Part shown: in pieces, positions 1-11,300 of the stretch | Layout: each line of letters starts with the position of its first letter | Numbering within the stretch: position 1 is the stretch's first letter | From: Melastoma dodecandrum | Lineage: Eukaryota; Streptophyta; Magnoliopsida; Myrtales; Melastomataceae | Assembly: GCA_029817715.1 (NCBI GenBank) | Contig: JARUPY010000473.1 | Coordinates: 3,162,001-3,226,000 of the forward strand | Reading direction: 5' to 3' | Length of the DNA: 64,000 nt | Program-made: the position numbers and the translations under genes | The notes under the pieces: generated by a model | Told to the model about the DNA's origin: nothing | The model's database searches: none | The model's input: the letters and a program-made list of their open reading frames with translations, nothing else

Positions 1-2
1 TT

Positions 3-2075
3 AACCGAGTTCCAACCAAGGCTGCAGATAAGACACCATATGAGTTATGGTTTTGGAAGAAACCAAACCTGTCTTATCTCAAGGTATGGGGTTGCGATGC
101 TTATGTGAAGAACGATAGTTCTGATAAGCTTGCAGCAAGATCCATCAAGTGTATGTTTGTAGGTTATCCCAAAGAAACAAAGGGATACTATTTTTATCTT
201 CCAAGCGAGCACAAAGTTATTGTGGCTCGATATGCTACTTTCTTAGAAAGAGAATTTATTTCTAAAAGAGGTAGTGGGAGTAAAATAAGTCTGGAAGAAG
301 TTTCAGACACTACAGATGGATTGGAAAATGAACAGTTGGATATGGAGATAGTACCACAAGTACAAGTGACTCCATTACCAGAACCTGTTCAAGAAACGCA
401 AGATATACGTAAGTCTACGAGAGCACATCGAGAACCCGAGAGATATGGGTGGATTATAACACAACATGAAGATGTACTACTTGTCGAGAACGACGAACCG
501 TTGACTTATGAGGAAGCAGTTGCTTCAATAGATTCCGAGAAATGGCTAGATGCCATGAATTCCGAAATGGACTCCATGTATACCAACCAAGTTTGGGAGT
601 TAGTAGATGCACCAATTGGGGTAAAACCTATTGGATGCAAGTGGGTCTTCAAGAAGAAGATCGACATGGATGGGAATGTTAATACCTATAAAGCAAGGCT
701 AGTGGCAAAAGGTTTCACTCAACGTCAAGGAATCGACTATGATGAAACATTTTCGCCAGTTGCAATGCTGAAGTCTATTCGGATTTTACTTGCTATTGCA
801 GCTTACAAGGATTACGAGATCTGGCAAATGGACGTTAAAACTGCTTTCTTAAACGGAAAGCTGGAGGAGGAAGTGTACATGGTACAGCCTCCTGGTTTTA
901 TAACGTCCGAGAATACAGATAAAGTATGTAAGCTGAAAAGATCCATTTATGGATTAAAGCAAGCTTCTCGGAGCTGGAACATAAGATTTGATGAAGCGGT
1001 TAAAGATTTTGGCTTCATCAAGAATCCAGATGAACCTTGCGTTTACAAAAGGGTTAGTGGGAGCAGTATTGTCTTCCTAGTACTGTATGTTGACGATATA
1101 CTTCTTGTTGGAAATGATAAATTCAGCCTAGAATCTACTAAAGATTGGCTGAATAAGTGTTTCGCAATGAAGGATCTTGGGGAAGTAACTTATATCTTAG
1201 GTATTAGAATATACCGAGATAGACAAAGAAGACTGCTAGGGTTAAGTCAAGGTACATATATTGACAAAGTACTAAAGAGATTCAATATGCAAGATTCCAA
1301 GAGAGGATTCTTGCCTATGTCACATGGTATACAACTCTCCAAGGCGATGTGTCCACAGACACTAGAGGAAAGAAATAGAATGGGTAAGATACCATATGCT
1401 TCGGCTATTGGATCCATCATGTATGCTATGATATGTACAAGACCTGATGTATCGTATGCTTTGAGCATGACAAGTAGATATCAGGGTGATCCTGGAGAGG
1501 GTCATTGGACAGCAGTCAAAACTATCCTCAAGTATCTAAGAAGAACAAAAGACATGTTCTTGGTCTATGGAGGAGATGAGGAATTGGTTGTCAGAGGATA
1601 TACTGACGCCAGTTTCCAGACAGATCGTGACGATCTGAAATCGCAGCTGGGTTACGTATTTTGTCTAAATGGAGCAGCTGTTTGCTGGAAAAGTTCAAAG
1701 CAAGAAACAGTTGCGGATTCTACAGCAGAGTCCGAGTACATAGCAGCTTCAGAAGCGGCAAAAGAAGCTGTTTGGATCAAGAATTTTATGACAGAACTTG
1801 AAGTGGTTCCTAGTAGTCACGGTCCAGTTCTGCTATACTGTGACAACAATGCTGCCATAGCACAGGCAAAGGAACCAAGGTCTCACCAGCGATCTAAGCA
1901 TGTACTGCGGAAATATCACATCCTCAGAGAAATAGTTCAGAGGGGTGATGTGTTGGTAAGTAAAGTAGACACTAGCGAGAATATCGCAGATCCACTCACT
2001 AAGGCCTTACCTCAGCAGAAACATGAGTCCCATGTGAGGGGCCTAGGACTGAGAGTTCATAGTGCTTGGCAATAG
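3..2075 (+). CDS. Ty1/Copia retrotransposon polyprotein, 3' part (integrase end, reverse transcriptase, RNase H)
   Basis: The frame is open from the left edge, so the start lies outside the window; the first in-frame Met is at 105. The order is the integrase C-terminal part (KVWGCDAYVK, residues before 105), a short linker, the reverse transcriptase from about residue 162 after 105 (QVWELVDAP), the YVDD catalytic box at residues 328-331, and RNase H with DSTAESEYIAASEA and a terminal DPLTKALPQ. INT-RT-RH order identifies the Copia superfamily. No stop or frameshift is seen in the 690 codons present, so this copy may be young. The stop at 2073-2075 is followed within 15 bases by the polypurine tract and LTR. 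gag, protease and the integrase core lie outside the window. Confidence 0.95.
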   Translation, partial: NRVPTKAADKTPYELWFWKKPNLSYLKVWGCDAYVKNDSSDKLAARSIKCMFVGYPKETKGYYFYLPSEHKVIVARYATFLEREFISKRGSGSKISLEEVSDTTDGLENEQLDMEIVPQVQVTPLPEPVQETQDIRKSTRAHREPERYGWIITQHEDVLLVENDEPLTYEEAVASIDSEKWLDAMNSEMDSMYTNQVWELVDAPIGVKPIGCKWVFKKKIDMDGNVNTYKARLVAKGFTQRQGIDYDETFSPVAMLKSIRILLAIAAYKDYEIWQMDVKTAFLNGKLEEEVYMVQPPGFITSENTDKVCKLKRSIYGLKQASRSWNIRFDEAVKDFGFIKNPDEPCVYKRVSGSSIVFLVLYVDDILLVGNDKFSLESTKDWLNKCFAMKDLGEVTYILGIRIYRDRQRRLLGLSQGTYIDKVLKRFNMQDSKRGFLPMSHGIQLSKAMCPQTLEERNRMGKIPYASAIGSIMYAMICTRPDVSYALSMTSRYQGDPGEGHWTAVKTILKYLRRTKDMFLVYGGDEELVVRGYTDASFQTDRDDLKSQLGYVFCLNGAAVCWKSSKQETVADSTAESEYIAASEAAKEAVWIKNFMTELEVVPSSHGPVLLYCDNNAAIAQAKEPRSHQRSKHVLRKYHILREIVQRGDVLVSKVDTSENIADPLTKALPQQKHESHVRGLGLRVHSAWQ

Positions 2076-2080
2076 TACAA

Positions 2081-2089
2081 GTGGGAGAT
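2081..2089 (+). other. Polypurine tract of the Copia element
   Basis: The string GTGGGAGAT lies directly before the TGTTAG that opens the LTR. This is the usual arrangement for the plus-strand primer of Copia elements. Confidence 0.7.
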
Positions 2090-3600
2090 TGTTAGTGTGT
2101 GCACGTATGTGCCAAGACACTTTGTAATATATGTGAATAGTTGTTAATAAAGGCAAGTATTTATTATTTATTAATTACTTTTCTGCTCGTAATTAACTTT
2201 ACGGTAAAGTCCCATAGATTGATTATTTGTCAATCTAAAATTGTCCTTGATCGGATAGATGTTTAGATGAGACATAAACATCTAGATCAACGTCGAGTAT
2301 AACTAAGGTCGAGTTAGACCAAGGGATGGATATTCAAGTTATACTCGGGGGTACCTCAGTTTAGGGTACACTGGACACGACCCGTTTATAGAGAATACCA
2401 CATATTAAGCGTCATTGGTCACTTCTCTTGTTGAACGAGTGCAACTGATCTCCAGACTTGAGACCTCCATTTATTTTATGCGTGTAGTTGTTCACTTTGA
2501 TGCCGTTAAAAGCAGTCTTTAATCGGATTGTGAGTAATACGGTTATTGGGTGTGCAGCGAAGCGTAGAGAGGATAGTGTTGAGTCAATATAGGATTCATC
2601 GCTCTCTTGGATTAGAGAGTTGACATCCTGGCCTCTTGATTGAGATATTAGTGATTTTAAACACACGGCCGTGGAGGAATGTTTATCATTCAAGTGAAAA
2701 TCTATTATATCTCAGAAATCAAGTAAAATGATTAATTCAGTGATGACACATAATGCACTGAATTAATCAGGATGTCGGTGAGATGAAGAGATTGAATTAC
2801 ACAGAAATCGGTTCATAGCGGTTTTGGTTCATGACCAATATTCTATTACGTTGGGTGGCTGAAAACTGTTGCTAGACGGTTACCTCAGTCTATGTATGGA
2901 TGTACATTGCCTTCGTATATAGAACCTAGAGGGTCGCACGCAAAAGCACGTAGACACGGACATTGTTATTTAATTCTAATGGATATTAGAATTATAAATT
3001 TTCAGAATTAGAATTTGTTGGACTACAAATTTATTCTGAAATATTCGGAAGCAATAAATCCTAGTGTTGGATTTAAGTTGATCAAATATGTCTAAGTTGT
3101 AGGCTATAATAATATAATTATAATAATTAATTATTATTATATTATTATAATATTATATTATTATTTTAATCTAACCTATTGAAATTAGATAGGCAGCCAA
3201 TTTCGTAGCTTTGCTACGTGTTATGAATTGAATTAATTTCAATTGATAAATTGAAATGACGGTACCCTATATGGTAAGTAATCTTACCTTATAAATTGAA
3301 ACGTTCGGCTTGCACAGAGTGTGTGTGAGTGAGAGACGAAGATTTGCTCGGCTTAGTTCCTTCTTAACAAAAGGCTTCCGAGAGTTACGAAGTCTCCGAG
3401 GACTAGCATCAATTGGAGATTGTCGTGTCCGTGTCTTGTGTGCGTTGATACTTCTAGAAGAGTCACGGTTGGGACTCTTGAAGCTCGCATTCGCAACAAC
3501 AAGGTATGTTTTATTTAACGTTTTTATTCGATTTATACGTATCACAAGATCCGGGACTGTGTTTCGGACAGTATTTTACGAAACGAGCTTCCGCTGTGCC
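2090..3600 (+). repeat. 3' long terminal repeat of the Copia element (right end approximate)
   Basis: The LTR begins with TGTTAGTGTGTGCACG after the polypurine tract. A TATAAATT box at 3290-3297 would start the transcript near 3320. The partner LTR is outside the window, so the right end cannot be fixed. I place it near 3600 by analogy, because U5-like sequence continues beyond the TATA box. Short open frames inside it are not credible genes. Confidence 0.6.
3290..3297 (+). promoter_or_regulatory. TATA box of the Copia LTR
   Basis: TATAAATT lies in the distal half of the LTR in the same orientation as pol, which is the expected place for the retrotransposon promoter. Confidence 0.55.
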
Positions 3601-4625
3601 CGATGGAAACCCATCATTTTGATCATCATCGCCTCGACCTGTGTAATGCTTGTTGGGAAGCAAGAGTAAATCTCTTAACTACAGGAGAAAAAAGGGACAG
3701 AACTGATCGACTGCAGTTTCGGTCGGGTATTAATCAGGGGATACCAAGTATTTGATAACAGACCACGTGAGAAGGGAGATTAATCTTTCTCATGATACGA
3801 CCACTCATTAAGTCCACCAAATCAGAGCACTATCAAGAATTGTTGCATCATTTTCACAACTTCATCGATTTCCATCAAGGTGTTTGATAAAAATTGCTTT
3901 TCCCTATTTTACTTGAAAATTTTGACAAGATAACGGAACAGAAACTAATTACCAACCTACCTACCGCAAACTCCTCGACAAAGTAGGGGAAATCGGCAAA
4001 TCCCAACGACAAAAACAACGAAACGTCATCGGTGGAACTGTAAATCAAGAGGTTTGCCTCATTTGTAGAGCCACAAAACTCAAGACTGAAAGTCCCAACT
4101 GGGCATGACACCTTCCACAGAACTTGTTGGTCAGCTATAATTTTGAAAAACCACGAGGAAAACAAAAGGAGCGCAACAATATCGATTCAGCGGCCAGGGG
4201 GCAGTGAATGCTGAAGCCTTCGTTAGCACTAATTTGATCATCCAATTCCAAACTGCCACAGCAAAAGAATTCAATCAACTACAAACTGACGTCCAGGCTT
4301 AAGGGCAGGACATTCAACAGAGAATACTGGGAATTATTCCAAAGACGGCAACCGGAAGGACGCACTTCTTGACAACAAGTAGACGAAAGAATTTAAGAAA
4401 AGATTGCATCTTACCAACCAACCGAACCAAAAACAAGAACGATGAGGCATCACCTCGGCAACCTTCTGAGAAACCGGCTCGGACAGCCACGCCAATCCCA
4501 TCTCCACAACCAACCCGGGGTAGACATGACAGGGGTTTCTGTACTTGTGCTGGGGAGAAATACGCGAGTAGACCTGACAGACTTTTACATTTTTCCAACA
4601 GAGGCCGATCCGGCATTAAGCAAAA
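3601..4625. other. Unassigned DNA between the Copia LTR and the MULE
   Basis: No recognisable gene. A minus-strand frame at 3875-4165 encodes a 96-residue stretch (WKVSCPVGTFSLEF, then TDDVSLFLSLGFADFPYF) that looks protein-like. It ends at FAVG next to a GT that could be a splice donor. It may be one exon of a decayed gene, but I cannot name the family. Confidence 0.3.
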
Positions 4626-4634
4626 GCTTTAGCC
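4626..4634. repeat. Left 9-bp target-site duplication of the MULE
   Basis: GCTTTAGCC is identical to the 9 bases at 13304-13312. Nine bases is the duplication size of the Mutator superfamily. Confidence 0.9.
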
Positions 4635-5412
4635 GGAAGCAGCTAACGGTACGTGTACGTAACCGTTACGTGCTTTACTAAATTCAACCAAAATTTTCGT
4701 AATCTTTACTAAAAATTGACTTTTTTTCGTAAAATGATTAGTAAATTACTAAAAAACATTAGTAATCGGTTACTAATTTTTCACTGTTCGACCATTCGGA
4801 AAGTTACTAAACTACGTTTAGTAAATCGGCGGAAAAAATTACTAAACTTTTTAGTAACCGATTACTAAAAAAAACGGTGATTTGACAGTTTTTTTTACTA
4901 ATCGTTACTAAAATTTCACTGTTCAACTTTAGTAATCGGTTACTAAAAAGTTTAGTAATTTTTTCCGCCGATTTATTAAACCTAGTTTAGTAACTTTCCG
5001 AATGGTCAAATAGTGAAAAATTAGTAACGGTTACTAATTTTTTGTAGTAAAATTTGTAATACTAGTAATTTTCCAGGTAGGCCATCCGGAGATTTTAGTA
5101 ATGATTTACTAATTTTGTAACCGAAATTAATAAATTACTGTTTAACATAGTAAAGCCGTTAGTAAATTACTAAATTTTTAATTTTTTTTCGTAATCGTTT
5201 ACTACTTTTTGAACAAAATGCAGTATTCAATTACTAAACTTTTTAGTAATTTACTAAACCGAACAATACATTCCGAACCTAAAACCGAACCAACATTCGG
5301 TGTGAAATTACAATTTTACCCCTGCGGTAAAATTACTAAAATGTTTCCCAATTTTACCCCCCTTTTGCCTTCGACCACGTCGTCCTCCTTCGTCCTCCTT
5401 CCAACTCCATCC
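4635..5412 (+). repeat. Left terminal inverted repeat of the MULE
   Basis: The sequence pairs base by base, with few differences, with the reverse complement of 12511-13303. Most of it is built from short ACTAA/TTAGTAA tiles such as TTTAGTAACCGATTACTAAA. The inner 100 bases become CT-rich. The similarity fades near 5412. Confidence 0.88.
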
Positions 5413-5611
5413 TCCCGTGGTCCCGATGAAAGCGTCCTTGAGGAGTCGCATTCCTCCGTTCATCCCATCCGAACCTCCCCTCCGATCGGCGACTCCAACC
5501 CCCTTCATTGTTCACACAATGACGTGAGCTGCGATCCCCGTTTACTCCACCCGCTTCGATATGCCGTGCGTGAACTCGGCGTCACGGTGCCATCGAGAAT
5601 GCTGACATTAG

Positions 5612-5808
5612 GTGCGTTCTCGTAGTCATTTTTAGTAAAATGATGATTACTCCAGCGCTGGAGTAATGGGATTACTCAAATGGTGATTACTTCATCATGG
5701 TTACACTCGTAGTCATGATTACTTCATCATGATTACTCCAGCGCTGAAGTAATCACGACTACTTCATCACAAATCATGAAGTGTAATCTTGTAAAATTAC
5801 TCCAGCGC
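5612..5808. repeat. Palindromic repeat DNA just before the transposase frame, possible MITE insertion
   Basis: The stretch is made of repeats of ATTACTCCAGCGC and GATTACTTCATCA. A perfect 22-bp palindrome, ATTACTCCAGC/GCTGGAGTAAT, lies at 5646-5667, and TCGTAGTCAT occurs twice. It sits exactly where the N-terminal coding part of a MULE transposase would be expected. Insertion of a small foldback element is the simplest reading. An intron is the alternative, since CCAG at 5802-5805 could act as an acceptor. Confidence 0.5.
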
Positions 5809-5816
5809 ATGGGAAT

Positions 5817-7631
5817 TTGGTTGCGGTTAAGTTGGAACACAATCATGAAATGGTGAGCAATGGTTTGTCATATTTCATGCGGGAAAGGCGCAAGATTTCC
5901 GAGCAAGATATGACATTTGTTCGCCGAATGCTCGATGTTGGATTCAGGCAGTGTGATATTATGCGACTACTTGTACACTTATCCGGGGGACACGAACATG
6001 TTGGTTTCCTGATGAAGGACCTCAATAACAGAAAGCTGAAGGAAGAGTCAGCCCGGGAATTCCGTACTTGTGATTCCGTCATTGCTTACCTCCTTTCTAG
6101 GAAGAGTAGTGAGAGTGGTATGACCTATGAAACTTTTGTTGAAAATGACCAAGTAAGTCGCATATATTGGGCCGATAGTACATCCATTGCTGATTACCAG
6201 GCTTTTGGCGATGTTGTAGCTCTAGACTCTACATTCAAGACGAACAAATATGGGATGCAAATGGTCATTATCGTGGGAGTTAATCATCATCATAAAACTA
6301 CTGTATTTGGTGCTGCCTTGATGACTTCTGAAACAATTGATGACTACACTTGGCTATTCCGTACTCATACGCAGGTAATGGGAGGGAAACATCCGATTAG
6401 CGTTGTCACGGACGCCGACCGTACGATGATTGCATCTGTTAGAGAAGTTTGGCCATCCGCAAGACACGGGTTATGTCTATGGCATTTTAGCCGGAACATT
6501 GCGCGTCGCGTACAAGATTCGAGATTGCGAGCCTGTATATCGTCCTTCATGTACAGCAGTAGACCATCTGAAGAAGTTGAAGAGGAGTGGTCGACTGTGG
6601 TATCACATACAGGATCGGTAAGCAATAGATGGTTGCGACATATTTATGCATGCAGACATATGTGGTGGCAAACGTATTTACATGGTCATTTTTGGGCTGA
6701 GCTTAGAAGCACTCAACACTGCGAACGAATGCATCGGTTTATGAAGGGATATGTGAATGCAAAACACAAACTACATGATTTTGTGCATAACTTTGAGCAT
6801 GCGGTAATTGATCTTCGTCACAAGGAATATCAGCAGGACTTCAACTCATCGCAGAAGGCGTTTAGGCCAATTACGATGTTGCATCGACTTGAGGAGGATG
6901 CACGTCGCTTGTACATCATGACATCATTCCGTAAGGTTCAGAGTGAGATGCAAAAGGAATCGAGATTTTACGTAGAAAATGTACTCGACGGGAATATTGC
7001 GACCGTCTACATACTGTCATGTAATGAAGGTGAGCATAGGTGCGTGCAAGTATCATCTTCGAAGAATGTAGTCGAACTTACATGCAGCTGCTTACATTTC
7101 AAAACCTTTGGATTTACGTGTTCTCATATATTCCACATAGCGAAAGTAGAAGGCTTCGTCAACATACCGAAGCATCTGGTCATGAAAAGGTGGACTAGGA
7201 CAGCCAAAGTGATTTACTCTGAAGGATTTACAAGCCCGGAATATTCTGTTGATGTGGCTGATCTACGGCAGGGTATTCTCATGGAAGATTGCAGACGTAT
7301 GTGTTTTTTGGCCCGGAAGACGGATGGAACATTTCGTAAATTGCAGAAGAAAGTTAAAAAGTTGACAGCGGAACTCGAGCGAAGTTGCGGAACAGAGGAG
7401 TTGAAGAGAAACGATGCTGATCGCGTTAATGTTACTTTCCGAAACGAGGGGGGACGGAATTTAAACGTTCAGTCTTGTAATGGGGAACGTAATATCGGCA
7501 ACATTCAACGCCATGAACTATCTACTGTGGACTGCAGAAAGGTAGGCAACGGTTGCAACGAAAGTACTTCGGACACGCATGGACATGTAATTTATGAAGA
7601 GAACTCTGTTTATGGTATGCTAAATGTGTAA
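5817..7631 (+). CDS. MULE transposase (MuDR/FAR1-like), N-terminus probably missing
   Basis: Residue numbers count from 5817. The frame opens on the end of a FAR1-type DNA-binding domain (VAVKLEHNHEM), then the DDE transposase core: D137 in ALDSTF, D199 in VVTDADR, GLCLWHF at 218-224, and E303 in STQHCERMHR. A SWIM zinc finger of pattern CxCx9CxH follows at C423, C425, C435 and H437. The C-terminus (from about 500) is basic and helical, then low-complexity. Position 5817 is a TTG, so the true start is either an upstream exon now separated by palindromic DNA or the Met at residue 12. Complete transposases of this kind are usually 700 residues or more, so roughly 100-150 residues with the first zinc-binding part are absent. 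The catalytic and SWIM parts are unbroken. Confidence 0.88.
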   Translation: MVAVKLEHNHEMVSNGLSYFMRERRKISEQDMTFVRRMLDVGFRQCDIMRLLVHLSGGHEHVGFLMKDLNNRKLKEESAREFRTCDSVIAYLLSRKSSESGMTYETFVENDQVSRIYWADSTSIADYQAFGDVVALDSTFKTNKYGMQMVIIVGVNHHHKTTVFGAALMTSETIDDYTWLFRTHTQVMGGKHPISVVTDADRTMIASVREVWPSARHGLCLWHFSRNIARRVQDSRLRACISSFMYSSRPSEEVEEEWSTVVSHTGSVSNRWLRHIYACRHMWWQTYLHGHFWAELRSTQHCERMHRFMKGYVNAKHKLHDFVHNFEHAVIDLRHKEYQQDFNSSQKAFRPITMLHRLEEDARRLYIMTSFRKVQSEMQKESRFYVENVLDGNIATVYILSCNEGEHRCVQVSSSKNVVELTCSCLHFKTFGFTCSHIFHIAKVEGFVNIPKHLVMKRWTRTAKVIYSEGFTSPEYSVDVADLRQGILMEDCRRMCFLARKTDGTFRKLQKKVKKLTAELERSCGTEELKRNDADRVNVTFRNEGGRNLNVQSCNGERNIGNIQRHELSTVDCRKVGNGCNESTSDTHGHVIYEENSVYGMLNV

Positions 7632-8337
7632 GCTTAAGATAACAGAGTTTCAGCATAGTCTATACTGCTACTTTTTACAATGCCATGCTAATCTGTAGTT
7701 TACAAAATGTGAACTGTCTTACATCAGGAACAGAGCACCCTCTTGGCTCGTTTTACAACAGTTTCAAATGTAAATTTCCAGCAACTAAGACCGGCACGGT
7801 CATGTCCCCAACAAGTGCCACAGAAAACAATGAGCAAAAAAGGACCTCTGTACATGCATAAACTACAGCAAGTTCAAATAGAGTTTTACATTTCACGTGT
7901 TAAAAAGTTGGTGATCATGCGCGAATGGTAAGGACAAAAGTAGTTGAATCACTATCCTCCATTCGCTTCCTCTTGGTTTTGCCGTCGTCCTTCACCTTCT
8001 GCAGTATAATTTTCCTAATGTGATTCCCAGACCATTTGATAAGACTGATCACCAGTTTCAACCTGTCAGCATCACCTACAATATGAAAATACCAGATTCA
8101 CTCAGATATAACAACCAGAATGTCCGAAAAGTACAGCATTCAACATGTCTACATCAACTACAACCATTTACTACAGAAGTGAACATTAAAACATGAACTA
8201 CAGCTAACAACGTAAACTACAGCCCCTAAGCAGTCAGGGGTTATGGCCAGCCTAACTACCCAAGGTCCTGTATGTCCTACTGAAAAACCATGACCAGCTG
8301 AATATATAACAGACTATAAACCATGACTTCATAACTA
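7632..8337. other. Spacer between the two convergent genes of the MULE
   Basis: I see no coding potential. It must hold the 3' ends of both transposon genes. Confidence 0.6.
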
Positions 8338-11300
8338 TCAGGTATGTGGGAGGCTGAAATTTTGGAATACCACTTTCTCAGCCCCTTCTGGGGGTTCAGG
8401 CAAAGACATTAACTTCGTGACATAGATTCCACATTCGTTCCTGCATACCACCAATACATAGCATAACATGGTAAGTATTTTATCATTACGAAAGGGACAG
8501 CTAGTGGTTTTTATACGTACAAATTTCCTGCGTCCATTTGGTGTGGGACATTTCCTGGGTATGTAATGCTCCATGAACAGATGTCCGGTATTTCATAACC
8601 TTTCGCCTTGGATTTCACTTTATTCTCTTTCATGATCACACTCACCAGCTTTACAACACGGCGATGAAGGTCAGCCCGGCCTTGAAAGTTGCTCAGTGAG
8701 TCATGCAGTGTGTCCATTACGATCACCTCGGCTGTCCGAAATGATATTATTTGTAATACCCAATGTGACCCCGCGACGCATACCGAAATTAAAATCTGCA
8801 GTAGTTACGCAAGTTTTTACTAAAACCATAACAACAGATGCATAACCAATAAGTAAATTTGAAGTGAAATTTAGTAAAATGGTTAGTAATGCTACATGAG
8901 GGATCACTTACCTGCTGCACTTCATGATTCTTCCCGATGTGGGACTTATAGTGAGCATATAGGGAAGCGGCATCAGATTTTGTGATGATGGGCATTTTGG
9001 CTTCGCTATACTGGTTTGCGGCAAGATTCTGAGTAGTTTTTAACTTCATTACTGAAATAGTAAAACCAGATTTACATATCAAAAATTGATGCATGTGACA
9101 CCAACTCCTATCCAAGTTGTGAGGTACCATGTCCTTTTCTTATCTGTATCCATCGTGTTCTGTAGCATGATGGTATGAAAGTCTATGATCTGCATTATGG
9201 TATCACATATAAAGAATGAGACCTGAAGAGGTATATCCGTAATGTGAGTTTAAAGAAATTCTTACATCATTGGTAATCCATCTATCAGGTCTGACAGACA
9301 GCATAGCATACCTATTAACATGGACAGATTCGGTGACACAAAGACATTCACTGTAGAATCAACATTTAAACAAAGTTACATACAATAATGGTCAATTGAA
9401 AATATAACATTCCAATACAACAAAGGCTCAGGAATGTGACACTAACCTATTATCCGGGTCCTCATTCCAAGCATACTTTAAGATATTCCACTGAGCCGCA
9501 GTAAACAATTTCAGCTCACTTAACGGGAAATCCTTTGGAATGATTTTTTGAAGTCCCTATATACGGAAAAACAAACTACCGCACATCAACAACAACTACG
9601 GAATGCTCTTCAACCTCGCTTCATCTTATACCTCAGGTATGTTTTCACGACCACACTTCTTTGTTCGCGCTACTGGCTGTGGTGGTACGAATGGGCTGCT
9701 CATGAATGTGGAAGGCTTCCTCTCGGCAGTACGACGAGTATGCCTTCTGAACACAATTGTTGTAGACGATCCGCTTTCCTGTTGCATTTAATAATAAAAC
9801 AATTAATAACCCATGTACTTCGTATACTTAAATAAGAATTTGTTCGCGTCACCTTTACATGAACCTCTGTTTCATGCGCCTCCTTTCTCTTTCTGATGCC
9901 TGTGATGACAGCTTCCTCTTGAACGGCAACTGGGTCATCATACATATCCATCACAGCCCCTTTCGGAATGACATCTTCTTCACTACCATCTGCAGCTACT
10001 ACTTCAATCCCCTGTTTTCCTTTGTCGGCAGCCTTCATATCCTGTTTCTCTTCAACTGCAGTTCCTTCTCCAATCTTGGCCTTCCCTTTATCCCGCATGA
10101 ATAAAGACTTGATGCCTTCTTCGGACTTTGTCATTTCAAACTCAGATTCACTCTCCGCAACTGTCGTGCCCAGGAATGCGGTCATTTTGTTAAGGGCTCT
10201 AGCCAGTTGTACCTCACGCGGATCGGAATACTCATCTGAATCCTTAGAAAGTGGCTGAGCTGCTGCAGTAGGGTAGTACGGGACTAAGCTTCTTTCAGAA
10301 ACCATGGTGGAACCCACCTCACATACAGGTTCACTGACGCCGACGTCTTGCGGAACTGGTTCATCAATTGGAGAGTGAGCAGACTGCTGGACATGGCCAG
10401 CATCTTTCAACGGATCAACAGATTTTTTGACTACATCCTCACCATGATGATCATTACCTTCATCTGTCTGGTTTTCTCCAGAGTCGGGTACCAGATTCGG
10501 TATGTCTTCATCACCTTTAACTCTTCGGACTTCGACCAGAATCAAGGACAATATCCGTAGTATGTGTTCATTGCTGGCTTGGAGTCTTCTTACCGAAAAT
10601 TCCACCGTCTGTTGATGCATTTCATATCAGCAAGCCAATTAGTGTAACCTATGTGATATGCCCATTATAGTGCTCTGCGATGATAAGTTACCTTCAACCG
10701 ACGCATAACCACTTGCATCTGCGTTGGCTCATTTGAACACTCTGCGTATTCCTCTGGAATACTATCTGATTCTCCGACATCCTGTTCGTGGAAGAAACGT
10801 AGATCAATAAATAGTGTAGTTACATTCCATGTGAATGACATAATGGACCACACTTACAATTTCCGCAACATCCACTAATGTGGTTTTGAAAAACGTTCTC
10901 AGCCGATCGTCATCCCACTCGCGACACAGCGGTAAGTTCCGATTGCTCCTTGATAAATCACGCCCAGCCTTCGCAATTTTACAAGCATAGAACAACTACA
11001 GCATTCACAATGAACAAAGCAGGCAGAGTGTAATAACCAAGACGAAAGTTAAGAACCAAGACCAAAGGAAAAAACCATATGAATCGTTCAATATTTTTAA
11101 CAAAGACGAAAGTGAAAAACCTTACAGGAAGTAGATGCACACAACCGCCTATGTACTTCGATTCATGTTTCTGATATGTCTTGACATGCGTACACAAACA
11201 GTCAAGAACATGCGTAGCCCAGTCAAATTTTCCTATTGCCTCAACATCCTGCGTGGCAAGAAGATAATCTTTATCGATATCAAAGGCGGTAGTCGGATAC

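Noticed and set aside
5209..5625. Open frame reaching from the left TIR toward the transposase
   Set aside because: Most of it is TIR tile sequence, it lies in a different frame from the transposase, and it contains no FAR1 zinc-binding residues.
9102..9130. Alternative end of Ulp1 exon 9 reading on into CINF and a stop
   Set aside because: Reading past 9102 meets an in-frame TGA, whereas the GT donor at 9101 joins in the right phase to the next acceptor.
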